Shown here: positions 51,818 through 60,142 of the stretch, piece after piece
Numbering within the stretch: position 1 is the first letter of the stretch
Layout: every line of letters starts with the position of its first letter
Source: Lawsonibacter celer
Lineage (GTDB): Bacteria > Bacillota > Clostridia > Oscillospirales > Oscillospiraceae
DNA: 64,000 nt
NCBI RefSeq assembly: GCF_014281125.1
Contig: NZ_JACOEA010000006.1
Location: forward strand, 92,521-156,520
Direction of reading: 5' to 3'
The notes under the pieces: model-generated
What the model saw: only the letters and a program-made list of their open reading frames with translations
Database searches by the model: none
Told to the model about the DNA's origin: nothing
Position numbers and translations under genes: made by a program

Positions 51818-53293
51818 TTACAGGCGCTTGAGCACGCCGGTAGCCTCGTTGAAGGCGTCGATCAGCTCATCCAGCTCCCTGGCCTGGGCGTGGACCGCGT
51901 CCCAGGTGCCCTCGGTGTCGTACCACAGGGCGTTGAGCTCCTCGGCGGTCTTGCCCTGCTGTTCCACCCAGGTATAGTACTTCAGGTTGTGCACCCGCTT
52001 GCGGTCGGCGTAGGTCAGCTCCATCATGCTGTCGGTCTTGAGGGCGAGCATGTGCAGGTTGTGGTCCAGCACCGCCTCCCGCACGCTGTAGGGGCCGTGC
52101 ATCTCGTTGAGCTCGGCGATGCGGCTGCCGTACATCACGGCGGAGTCGGTGAGCACGGTGCCCACTATGTCTTGCTCGGTAAACTCATAGTACTTGGCCA
52201 TCTTGATGCAGCACAGCAGGTTGGCGATGCCGCTGATGCCCAGCCAGGTCAGCTGCCTGATCAGCCCGTCGTCCAGACCCAGATCGTCTTTCAGATAGGC
52301 CTGACCCTCGGGGGTGTTGAACAGCCGCAGCAGGCGCTGGGAGTCCTCGTCGTCAATGTCGATGACCATGTCGGTGTTCTTTACGTTGTGGATCCAGGGG
52401 ATGTGCTTGTCGCCGATGCCCTCGATCCGGTGGCCGCCGAAGCCATTATTGAGAATGGTGGGGCACTGGAGGGCCTCGCCCACGCCCAGCTTCAGGCGGG
52501 GGTAGAGCTCCTTGAGCCGGTCGCCGGTGGACAGGGTGCCCGCCGAGCCGGAGGTAAAGCACGCACCGGAAAAGCGGTCGCCGGGGCGCTTGACCGCCTC
52601 AAACACGTCGGCCAGGGCGTTTCCGGTGACGTTGTAGTGCCACAGGGGGTTGCCCATCTCCTCAAACTGGTTGAAGATCATGTACTGGGGATCGGCCTTG
52701 AGCTCGTTGGTCTTGTCAAAGATCTCCTTCACGTTGGACTCACAGCCCGGGGTGGCGATTACCTCCGCGCCGATCTCGTGGAGCCAATCGAAGCGCTCCT
52801 GACTCATCTCCGCGGGCAGGATGGCCACGCCCTGGGCGCCCAGCAGGCGGGAGTTGAAGGCGCCGCCCCGGCAGTAGTTGCCCGTGGAGGGCCAGACGGC
52901 CTTATGCCTGCTCACGTCAAACTGGCCGGTGACCAGCCGGGGGGCCAGACATCCGAAAGAGGCCCCCACCTTGTGGCAGCCGGTGGGGAACCACTTGCCA
53001 ACCATGGCCACAATGCGGCAGGGCACGCCGGTGAGGGCGGAGGGGAACTCAATGTAATTGGGGACCTCCTGGAACAGGCCGCCGGCCTCCACCGGCTGGT
53101 TTTTCCAGGTAATGCGGAACAGGTTCAGGGGATTCACATCCCAGAGGCCCACGCCCTTCAGCCGGTCCTGGACCTTGCCGGGAATGGTCTGCGGGTGCTG
53201 CATCTGGGCAATGGTGGGAATGAGAATGCCGTTTTCCCTGGCCTTGGCGATGTTGTGGGCCAGCTGCTCCTGGTTGAGGGTGAAATCAATCAT
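51818..53293 (-). CDS. Fold-type II PLP-dependent lyase-like protein
   Basis: 491 aa, much longer than a typical tryptophan synthase beta-like enzyme. Lysine candidate in GCHKVGASFG, phosphate loop STGNYCRGGAFNSRLLG, and a glycine-rich CFTSGSAGTLSTGDRLKELY. An extra domain is present at both ends. It resembles proteins annotated only as PLP-dependent lyase/thiolase; it is not a clear YgeX (diaminopropionate ammonia-lyase) homolog. AAGGAGGCTTCCGCC precedes the ATG. First gene of a minus-strand operon divergent from xdhA. Confidence 0.72.
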   Translation of the reverse strand: MIDFTLNQEQLAHNIAKARENGILIPTIAQMQHPQTIPGKVQDRLKGVGLWDVNPLNLFRITWKNQPVEAGGLFQEVPNYIEFPSALTGVPCRIVAMVGKWFPTGCHKVGASFGCLAPRLVTGQFDVSRHKAVWPSTGNYCRGGAFNSRLLGAQGVAILPAEMSQERFDWLHEIGAEVIATPGCESNVKEIFDKTNELKADPQYMIFNQFEEMGNPLWHYNVTGNALADVFEAVKRPGDRFSGACFTSGSAGTLSTGDRLKELYPRLKLGVGEALQCPTILNNGFGGHRIEGIGDKHIPWIHNVKNTDMVIDIDDEDSQRLLRLFNTPEGQAYLKDDLGLDDGLIRQLTWLGISGIANLLCCIKMAKYYEFTEQDIVGTVLTDSAVMYGSRIAELNEMHGPYSVREAVLDHNLHMLALKTDSMMELTYADRKRVHNLKYYTWVEQQGKTAEELNALWYDTEGTWDAVHAQARELDELIDAFNEATGVLKRL

Positions 53294-53471
53294 GGCGGAA
53301 GCCTCCTTAAAAACTACGGAATACCATGAACTCATCATACCACACGGAGGGCAGAAATCAAGAAAAATCAAAAACGTTTCAGGGGAACTGACAAATTTTC
53401 AGGCGGCATGCTTTTTCCTTTCTTTTTCACGGATTCTGCGGTATACTGTGGGTATAGGGAGGTGTGTCTAT

Positions 53472-55775
53472 ATGGAAGTCGGCAGAGAGCTGTTCCGGGT
53501 GGACGCCGTGGACAAGGTGACCGGCCGGGCAAAATACACCGATGATATTCGAGATGGCCCCATGCTGAGCGCAAAGATTCTGCACAGCACCATTGCAAAC
53601 GGCTGGGTAAAGCGCATAGACACGTCCGCGGCCCAGGCGATGCCCGGCGTGGTAAAGGTGCTCACCTGCTTTGACGTGCCGGATATCCAGTACCCCACCC
53701 CCGGCCACCCCTGGTCGGTGGAAAAGGCCCATCAGGACGTGTGCGACCGCAAGCTGCTCAACCGGCGGGTGCGCATCTATGGGGACGACATCGCCGCCGT
53801 TGTGGCGGAGGACCCCATCACAGCCCAGCGGGCGCTGGAGCGGATCCGGGTGGAGTATGAGGAATATCCGCCGGTGCTCACGCCGGAGGCGGCCATGGCC
53901 CCCGGGACGGAGCCTATCCATACCGAGCACCCGGACAACATCCTGGCCCACATGGACCTGCGCACCCCCATGCCGGAGTCGGATTTCCAGTCCGTGGAGG
54001 ACGTGCTGGCCTGTCCGGCGTACCACCGCTTCCAGGGGCGCTACGCCACTCAGCAGGTGCAGCACTGCCACCTGGAAAACCCCATCTCCTACGCCTACAT
54101 GGAGGGCGGGCGCATCACGGTGGTCACCTCCACCCAGATTCCTCATATCGTCCGCCGGGTCATCGGCCAGGCCCTGGGCATCGGCTGGGGGCAGATCCGG
54201 GTGATCAAGCCCTATATCGGCGGCGGCTTCGGCAACAAGCAGGAGGTGCTCTACGAGCCCCTCAACGCCTGGCTCACCACTCAGGTGGGGGGCCGCTGCG
54301 TGAAGCTGGATATTTCCCGGGAGGAGACCTTCCAGAACACCCGCTCCCGCCACCCCATCGCCTTCGACGTGGAGGCCGCGGTGGATGGGGACGGCTTCCT
54401 CATGGCCCGCTCCTGCCGGGCGGTGTCCAACCAGGGGGGCTACGCCTCCCACGGCAACGCCATCGTGGCCAACGCCATCACCGGCTTCCGGCAGCTCTAT
54501 CTGGACCGGATCGGCCACCATTCGGAGGCCTTTACCGTCTACACCAACATCCCATCCCCCGGCGCCATGCGGGGGTACGGCATCCCCCAGGCCAATTTTG
54601 CCCTGGAGTGCATGATGGAGGACATTGCCCGGGAGATGGGGCTGGACCCCATTGAATTCCGGCTTCAGAACGCCATGCCCCTGGGCTATGTCGACCCCTT
54701 CAACGGCATTACATGCCAGTCCACCGGCTTGGCCGAGTGCGTGGCCAAGGGGCGGGAATTCATCCGCTGGGACGAGCTGCGGGCCCGCTATCAGGACCAG
54801 ACCGGCCCGGTGCGCCGGGGTGTGGGCATGGCCGTGTTCTCCTACAAGACAGGCGTGTACCCCATCTCCCTGGAGACCGCCTCCGCCCGGCTGATCCTCA
54901 ACCAGGACGGCACGGTGCAGCTCCAGCTGGGGGCCACCGAGATCGGCCAGGGGGGGGACACTGTGTTCTCCCAGATGGCCGCTCAGGCGGTGGGTATCCC
55001 CACGGAGGACGTACATATCGTCTCCACCCAGGACACCGATGTGGCCCCCTTTGACACAGGGGCCTACGCCTCCCGCCAGACCTACGTCACCGGCCACGCC
55101 ATCAAGCAGGCCGGGGAGCAGCTGCGGGGGCGCATCCTCTCCTATGCCCGGGAGATGCTCCCCGAGGCGGGGGCCCTGGACCTGCGGGGCCGGGACATTG
55201 TGGACGCCGACACCGGCGAGGCCCTGCTCCCCCTGAGCCAGCTGGCCATGACTGCCTTCTACTCTCTGGAGCACAGTGTACACATCACCGCCGAGGCCAC
55301 CAGCCATGTGAAGAACAACACCTTCTCCTTCGGCTGCTGCTTTGCCGAGGTGGAGGTGGATATTCCGGTGGGCAAGGTGAAGGTGCTGCGCATCGTCAAC
55401 GTCCACGACTCGGGCAGGCTCATCAACCCCAAGCTGGCCGAGGCACAGGTCCACGGGGGCATGAGCATGGGTATCGGCTACGCCCTGAGCGAGGAGATGA
55501 AGCTGGATCCCAAGACCGGACGGCTCCTCAACGGCAACCTGCTGGACTATAAGCTGCCCACCGCCATGGATCACCCGGAGCTGACCGCCCTCTTTGTGGA
55601 GACGGACGATCCCTCCGGCCCCTTCGGCAACAAAGCCCTGGGGGAGCCGCCAGCCATTCCGGTGGCGCCGGCCATCCGCAACGCTGTGCTCCACGCCACC
55701 GGCGTGGCGGTCAATGAGCTGCCCATGAACCCCCAGCGCCTGGTAGAGGCGTTCCAAAAAGGAGGGCTGATCTGA
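53472..55775 (+). CDS. xdhA: Xanthine dehydrogenase-type molybdenum-binding subunit XdhA
   Basis: 767-aa catalytic subunit, closely similar along its length to E. coli XdhA (ygeS). The N-terminus is VDKVTGRAKYTDDIRDG. Cofactor loops GGGFGNKQ, SNQGGYASHG, RGYGIPQ and GATEIGQGGDTVFSQMAAQ, and the active-site glutamate GEPP near the C-terminus, are all present. It hydroxylates purines or related N-heterocycles with FAD and 2Fe-2S partners. The start is the ATG at 53472 with GGGAGGTG upstream; a longer frame runs into the neighbouring gene. Overlaps xdhB by one base. Confidence 0.94.
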   Translation: MEVGRELFRVDAVDKVTGRAKYTDDIRDGPMLSAKILHSTIANGWVKRIDTSAAQAMPGVVKVLTCFDVPDIQYPTPGHPWSVEKAHQDVCDRKLLNRRVRIYGDDIAAVVAEDPITAQRALERIRVEYEEYPPVLTPEAAMAPGTEPIHTEHPDNILAHMDLRTPMPESDFQSVEDVLACPAYHRFQGRYATQQVQHCHLENPISYAYMEGGRITVVTSTQIPHIVRRVIGQALGIGWGQIRVIKPYIGGGFGNKQEVLYEPLNAWLTTQVGGRCVKLDISREETFQNTRSRHPIAFDVEAAVDGDGFLMARSCRAVSNQGGYASHGNAIVANAITGFRQLYLDRIGHHSEAFTVYTNIPSPGAMRGYGIPQANFALECMMEDIAREMGLDPIEFRLQNAMPLGYVDPFNGITCQSTGLAECVAKGREFIRWDELRARYQDQTGPVRRGVGMAVFSYKTGVYPISLETASARLILNQDGTVQLQLGATEIGQGGDTVFSQMAAQAVGIPTEDVHIVSTQDTDVAPFDTGAYASRQTYVTGHAIKQAGEQLRGRILSYAREMLPEAGALDLRGRDIVDADTGEALLPLSQLAMTAFYSLEHSVHITAEATSHVKNNTFSFGCCFAEVEVDIPVGKVKVLRIVNVHDSGRLINPKLAEAQVHGGMSMGIGYALSEEMKLDPKTGRLLNGNLLDYKLPTAMDHPELTALFVETDDPSGPFGNKALGEPPAIPVAPAIRNAVLHATGVAVNELPMNPQRLVEAFQKGGLI

Positions 55776-56656
55776 TGTACGATATTGCGTCCATTTATCA
55801 GGCCGTCAGCGTGGCCGACGCCATCCGGGCCCTGGAGGCGGACCCCTCCGCCCTGGTGATCGCCGGCGGCACCGACGTGCTGATCAAGATCCGGGAGGGC
55901 AAGCTGGCCGGGTGCCGGCTGGTGTCCATCCATGAGCTGGGGGAGGAGCTCTCCGGCGTGACCCAGGCCCCCAACGGGGACATTGAGATCGGGCCCCTGA
56001 CCACCTTCCGCGGCGTGACCTTCAGCAAGATCATCCGCGGCAACATCCCCGTGCTGGGGGAGGCCACAGACCAGGCGGGCGGGCCCCAGCTTCGGGCCGC
56101 GGGCACCATCGGCGGCAACGTGTGCAACGGCATCACCTCTGCCGACTCGGCTTCCACCCTCATGGCCCTGGATGCGGTGCTGCGGGTGCGTGGCCCCCGG
56201 GGAGAGCGGGAGGTGCCCATTTCCCAGTGGTACAAGGGGGTGGGGAAGGTGGACCTGGCCCCCTATGAGCTGCTGGTGAAGATCGTCATTCCCCGGGACA
56301 ACTACGAGGGATATGCCGGCCACTACATCAAATACGCCCAGCGCAGCGCCATGGACATCGCCACCCTGGGGGTGAGCTGCCTGGTAAAGCTCAGCGGGGA
56401 CAAAAAGGTGGTGGAGGACGCGGCCCTGGCCTTCGGCGTGGCTGGACCGGTGCCCATGCGCGCCACCTCGGCCGAGGCCGCCGTCCGCGGCCTGCCGGTG
56501 GAGCAGGCGGTCACCGCCATCGGGAAGGCTGCCTTGGAGGATGTGAATCCCCGCACCAGCTGGCGGGCGTCCAAGGAATTCCGCATCCAGCTGGTAGAGG
56601 AGCTGTCCGGCCGCGCCCTGGCCGAGGCGGCAAGAAGAGGAGGCGCGGCAATATGA
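55775..56656 (+). CDS. xdhB: Xanthine dehydrogenase FAD-binding subunit XdhB
   Basis: 293-aa FAD domain subunit (CO dehydrogenase medium-chain type). ALVIAGGTDVLIKIREGKLA and IGPLTTFRGVTFS bind FAD diphosphate, and RAAGTIGGNVCNGITSADSA is the second FAD signature. Passes electrons from the 2Fe-2S subunit to an acceptor. Its ATG overlaps the xdhA stop (TGATG), and its stop overlaps the next start. Confidence 0.94.
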   Translation: MYDIASIYQAVSVADAIRALEADPSALVIAGGTDVLIKIREGKLAGCRLVSIHELGEELSGVTQAPNGDIEIGPLTTFRGVTFSKIIRGNIPVLGEATDQAGGPQLRAAGTIGGNVCNGITSADSASTLMALDAVLRVRGPRGEREVPISQWYKGVGKVDLAPYELLVKIVIPRDNYEGYAGHYIKYAQRSAMDIATLGVSCLVKLSGDKKVVEDAALAFGVAGPVPMRATSAEAAVRGLPVEQAVTAIGKAALEDVNPRTSWRASKEFRIQLVEELSGRALAEAARRGGAAI

Positions 56657-57150
56657 TGGAGATTTTGTCCTGCACCGTTAACGGCAAGCCCGTTGAGGTG
56701 GGCGTCGATCCCCGGGAGTCCCTGGCGGACACCCTGCGGGAGCGGCTGGGGCTCACCAGCGTAAAGAAGGGCTGCGAGGTGGGGGAGTGCGGCGCCTGCA
56801 CCGTTCTGGTGGACGGAACAGCCATTGACTCGTGCATCTACCTGGCCGTTTGGGCCCAGGGAAAGACGATCCTCACCGTGGAGGGGCTTCAGAACGAGAA
56901 CGGGGAGCTCAACCCCATTCAGAGGGCCTTCGTGGAGGAGGCCGCCGTCCAGTGCGGCTTCTGCACACCGGGCATTATCATGTCCGCGGTGGAGATTGTG
57001 GGTTCGGGCCAGCAGTACACCCGGGAGGAGCTGCGCAAGCTCATCTCCGGCCATCTGTGCCGCTGCACGGGCTACCAGAACATCCTCAACGCCGTGGAGC
57101 GGGCCGTCAACGAGGCCCACAAATTTGTGGGGAAATCCACCGATGCATAG
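56653..57150 (+). CDS. xdhC: Xanthine dehydrogenase 2Fe-2S subunit XdhC
   Basis: 165-aa electron-transfer subunit with two clusters. Ferredoxin-like cysteines Cys41, Cys46, Cys49 and Cys61 (CEVGECGACTVLVDG) and the alpha-helical cluster Cys101, Cys104, Cys136 and Cys138 (CGFCTPG, CRCTGY). Completes the three-gene XdhABC operon. It is distinct from the XdhC/CoxI chaperone at 46625, which shares only the name. Confidence 0.95.
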   Translation: MMEILSCTVNGKPVEVGVDPRESLADTLRERLGLTSVKKGCEVGECGACTVLVDGTAIDSCIYLAVWAQGKTILTVEGLQNENGELNPIQRAFVEEAAVQCGFCTPGIIMSAVEIVGSGQQYTREELRKLISGHLCRCTGYQNILNAVERAVNEAHKFVGKSTDA

Positions 57151-57159
57151 GTAAGCGCC

Positions 57160-57287
57160 TCAGGCAGAGGAACAGCCTGCTGCTTGAGGAGGCGTATTGC
57201 ATACAGTCTGAGAAAAACGGAAGTTTGGAGGACGCGCTGGAGTGCCTGCGGGGCTATCAATGGCCGGATAATGTGCTGACCCTCTGA
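57160..57287 (+). pseudogene. Possible coding remnant after xdhC
   Basis: In one frame the peptide SLLLEEAYCIQSEKNGSLED and then ALECLRGYQWPDNVLTL looks protein-like. The YQWPDNV part recalls the YxWPGNVREL helix of sigma-54 activators. It has no start or ribosome site and lies between xdhC and a terminator. Probably a degenerate fragment; a weak call. Confidence 0.3.
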
Positions 57288-57339
57288 ATTCCTTTGATAT
57301 TGCTGGACTTTTACCAGGCTCAAAATGAACAATACTCTG

Positions 57340-57387
57340 CTTTCCCTTGTTTTAGCCCTTGTGGGCTAAAACAAGGGAAAGTTTTTT
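57340..57387 (+). terminator. Terminator after the xdhABC operon
   Basis: Stem CTTTCCCTTGTTTTAGCCC with loop TTGT and its complement, then TTTTTT. About 190 bp after the xdhC stop. Confidence 0.93.
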
Positions 57388-57504
57388 ATGTCTCGCCCAC
57401 CGCTCTATCCAGCAGTCTTGCGGATGGCTGCTTGGCCTACCGTGTAAATGGTATGGGCTGCGTGTAAGGATACTTGTCGGCACTGGTGACAGCCTTGTGC
57501 AATT

Positions 57505-57539
57505 TTTCAGATGTAAAACGAGATGTTTTACATCTGAAA
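57505..57539. promoter_or_regulatory. Long inverted repeat, candidate activator site for the sigma-54 promoter
   Basis: TTTCAGATGTAAAAC and GTTTTACATCTGAAA, perfect 15-bp arms with a 5-bp centre (GAGAT). It lies about 155 bp upstream of the sigma-54 promoter, a usual distance for an enhancer-binding protein. No T-run follows, so it is not a terminator. Confidence 0.55.
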
Positions 57540-57693
57540 CGAAATTGAGGAAATCAAACGGTAGTGACTAAGGAGCCGGCTGTTTCCAAAACAAAAATTA
57601 TTGTTCGAATTTTTTGATTTTTATTTTGGTTTATAATAAAAACAATTGAAATAAATACGAAATTTGTGCGGTGGAGAGATGGGGGAATTCCCA

Positions 57694-57710
57694 TTGGCAC
57701 TAATTTTGCA
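57694..57710 (+). promoter_or_regulatory. Sigma-54 (RpoN) promoter of the BKACE operon
   Basis: TTGGCAC TAATT TTGCA, with GG and GC exactly 10 bp apart, a near-ideal -24/-12 element. It lies about 55 bp before the BKACE start and downstream of the inverted repeat. A sigma-54 activator gene lies at 61369. Confidence 0.88.
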
Positions 57711-57762
57711 ACAGCAATTCAACAGGTGCAGTGCTTGGATTGCACACAAAGGAAAGGAGAGA

Positions 57763-58620
57763 ATGCTTATGTTCAATCTGAAGAACAAGCGGATTATCAC
57801 CGTGGCCACCACCGGCGCGTGGCCCAAGAAGAGGGACAATCCCAATGTCCCCATGACTCCGGCGGAGATTGCCGAGGATGTGTACGCCTGCTGGAAGGCC
57901 GGCGCCGCCATGGCCCACCTCCATATGCGGGACGATGAGGGCAACGGCACCATGGACATCAACAAGTTCCGTGAGACCATGAAACTGCTGCGGACCAACC
58001 ACCCCGACTGCGACATCATCATCAATATGACCACCTCCGGCGCCGCCAGCTTCCCTCGGGAAGAGGCCCGCTATGAGCACATCATTGAGCTCAAACCTGA
58101 ACTGGCCTCCTATGACTGCGGCTCCATGAACTGGCTGAATACCGGCCTGTTCCTCAATCCCCCCGCTTTCCTGGAGAAACTGGGCGGCATTATGCAGGAC
58201 AACGGTATCAAACCTGAGATTGAAGCTTTTGACCCCGGTATGATCGCCAACGCCGCCTATTATCTGAAGAAGGGTGTGTTGAAGGCCCCCCTCCACTTTC
58301 AGTTCTGTATGGGCTGCGCCAATGGCATCCCCGGCTCGATGAAGAATCTGATTTTTATGAAGGAGACTATGGAGCAGCTGTGCCCCGGTTCCACCTGGAG
58401 CTGCTTTGGCGTGGGGCACACCGCCCTGGAGATGCTCTACGGCGCCGTGGCCCTGGGCGGCGGCATCCGCGTGGGCATGGAGGATAACGTGATGTATACA
58501 AAGGGCGTGCTGGCGGACAGCAACGAGCAGTTTGTCCTGCGCGCCAAGCGGGTGATCGAGGAGTACGGCTGCCAGGCCGCCACCCCTGAAGAGGCCCGGG
58601 AGATCCTCAGCCTGAAATAA
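57763..58620 (+). CDS. Beta-keto acid cleavage enzyme (BKACE, Kce family)
   Basis: 285 aa, DUF849 TIM-barrel enzyme. Metal ligands His52 and His54 (AHLHMRD) and Glu240 (RVGMEDN) match Kce, plus the conserved TTSG and PEIEAFD residues. Kce condenses a beta-keto acid with acetyl-CoA and cleaves it to acetoacetate and a shorter acyl-CoA, as in lysine fermentation; other BKACEs use dehydrocarnitine or other substrates. GGAGAGA precedes ATG 57763 (ATG 57769 is an alternative). The sigma-54 promoter just upstream rules out a longer start. Substrate not determined. Confidence 0.9.
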   Translation: MLMFNLKNKRIITVATTGAWPKKRDNPNVPMTPAEIAEDVYACWKAGAAMAHLHMRDDEGNGTMDINKFRETMKLLRTNHPDCDIIINMTTSGAASFPREEARYEHIIELKPELASYDCGSMNWLNTGLFLNPPAFLEKLGGIMQDNGIKPEIEAFDPGMIANAAYYLKKGVLKAPLHFQFCMGCANGIPGSMKNLIFMKETMEQLCPGSTWSCFGVGHTALEMLYGAVALGGGIRVGMEDNVMYTKGVLADSNEQFVLRAKRVIEEYGCQAATPEEAREILSLK

Positions 58621-58674
58621 CCTTACTGTTTATACACCGAGAGCAACATAGAAAAATAATGGGAGGAATATTCC

Positions 58675-60051
58675 ATGTCTGGAGTTAAGGAAGAAAAAGG
58701 AAACTTCCTCTGGCGGTTTAGCCAGAAGTTCCAATTTGCCGCCGACAAAATTATCCCCGAATCCATGGTATTCTGTCTGATCCTGACGATCATCGTTTAC
58801 CTCGCCGCCCTGATCTTTACCAAGACTGGCCCCGTGGAGCTGGCGATGCAGTGGTTCGACGGTATGTGGACCCAGTTGGCCTTTGCCATGCAGATGTCCC
58901 TGATGGTGGTGGTCTGCGCCGCCACCGCAAACTCCCGCCAGGTCACCTTTGCCATGAACAAGCTGGCCAGTTACATTAACAGCCCTGCCGTGGCCATGTG
59001 CGTATTGATGGTCTGGGGCTATGTGGCCTCCTTTATCAACTGGGCTTTCTGCACCATGTCCTGCACTGTGCTGGCCGTAGCCATGTGCAAGCGCATTAAA
59101 GGTATCCACTTCCCCATGATGATCGTGGCCGGCTACTGCACCTCCTGCTTGGGCCAGACTCTGAGTCCCACCTGCGCCGTCTACGGCCAACTGGCCACCG
59201 AGGGCAACAACGTGTTCGAGTTCTTCGGCCGTACCCTCTCCCAGGCTGAGACCGTGTATAATCCTGCCAACATCGCCATGTTCCTGACGCTAGCCATCCT
59301 CACCATGGTGCTGGCCGTACTTACCCGTCCTCCAGTCTCCGCCGGCATCTCCTTCGCCGCCGATGATGCCGCTATGGAAAAGGAAGCTGAGTGGATGAAG
59401 ATTGACCGCTCCACCTTCGCCGGCAAGCTGAACGGCAGCCGCATCATCATGTGGCTTATTGGCATCTGCGGTATTATTGTCATCGTCCATGAGTTCGCCA
59501 CCAAGGGCTTTCTGGGCGCCCTGAGCCTGAACTTTATCATCACCTTCTTCCTGACCTGCAACTGCTTCCTGTACAGCAGCCCCTCCTCCTTCATCGGCGC
59601 CCACAAGGCGGCTATGCCTCTGGCCACCGAGGTTATGTTCCAGTTCCCCTTCTATGGAGGCATCTCCGGCATCATGTCCTCCTCCGGCCTGGCTGCCATG
59701 GTGGTGGCTGGCCTGGTCAAGATCTCCACCGCTACTACCCTGCCTGTGGTGGCCTATCTGTCCGCCGCCGTGGTCAACCTGTTCATCCCCTCTCAGGGCG
59801 GTCAGTTCATTATTCAGGGCCCCCTGCTGCTGGATGCCGCCCGGACTCTGAATGCCAATATGGTCACGGTTATCAACGGCTTTGTCTACGGCGACCAGGT
59901 TACCAATCTGATCCAGCCCCTGTACATCATCCCCGCTCTGGCTATGACCAATACCAAGCTCAAGGACGTGTGGGGATTCATGGCCTTCGTATGTGTGTTC
60001 TGGCTGGTCTTCACCTGCGCCGGGTTGATGATTTTCCCCGCGATATTCTAA
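58675..60051 (+). CDS. AtoE-type short-chain fatty acid transporter
   Basis: 458-aa polytopic membrane protein with about ten to twelve TM segments. Family features: AADKIIPESMVFCLILTIIV, FINWAFCTMSCTVLAVAM, and FIPSQGGQFIIQGPLLLDAA (AtoE motif PSGGGQWxxQGP). Homologs move short-chain fatty acids or acetoacetate. GGGAGGAATATTCC precedes the ATG. Directly after BKACE in the same sigma-54 transcript, so it may import a substrate or exchange acetoacetate or butyrate. Confidence 0.88.
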   Translation: MSGVKEEKGNFLWRFSQKFQFAADKIIPESMVFCLILTIIVYLAALIFTKTGPVELAMQWFDGMWTQLAFAMQMSLMVVVCAATANSRQVTFAMNKLASYINSPAVAMCVLMVWGYVASFINWAFCTMSCTVLAVAMCKRIKGIHFPMMIVAGYCTSCLGQTLSPTCAVYGQLATEGNNVFEFFGRTLSQAETVYNPANIAMFLTLAILTMVLAVLTRPPVSAGISFAADDAAMEKEAEWMKIDRSTFAGKLNGSRIIMWLIGICGIIVIVHEFATKGFLGALSLNFIITFFLTCNCFLYSSPSSFIGAHKAAMPLATEVMFQFPFYGGISGIMSSSGLAAMVVAGLVKISTATTLPVVAYLSAAVVNLFIPSQGGQFIIQGPLLLDAARTLNANMVTVINGFVYGDQVTNLIQPLYIIPALAMTNTKLKDVWGFMAFVCVFWLVFTCAGLMIFPAIF

Positions 60052-60076
60052 GAGCTCCTCTCTTCTCTTTATAAAA

Positions 60077-60114
60077 GCGAAGGGCTTTCCGAATAGGTTC
60101 GGAAAGCCCTTCGC
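60077..60114. repeat. Inverted repeat between the transporter and thiolase genes
   Basis: GCGAAGGGCTTTCCGAA, TAGG, TTCGGAAAGCCCTTCGC, perfect 17-bp arms, followed by AAAAAC on the plus strand. It lacks a T-run, so full termination is unlikely; it may act as a processing or attenuation stem within the operon. Confidence 0.6.
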
Positions 60115-60142
60115 AAAAACAGCAAAGAAGGTTACCAATACA

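Noticed and set aside
51818..53293. Assignment of the 491-aa PLP protein as YgeX diaminopropionate ammonia-lyase
   Set aside because: Length and motif context differ from YgeX; only the PLP fold type is shared.
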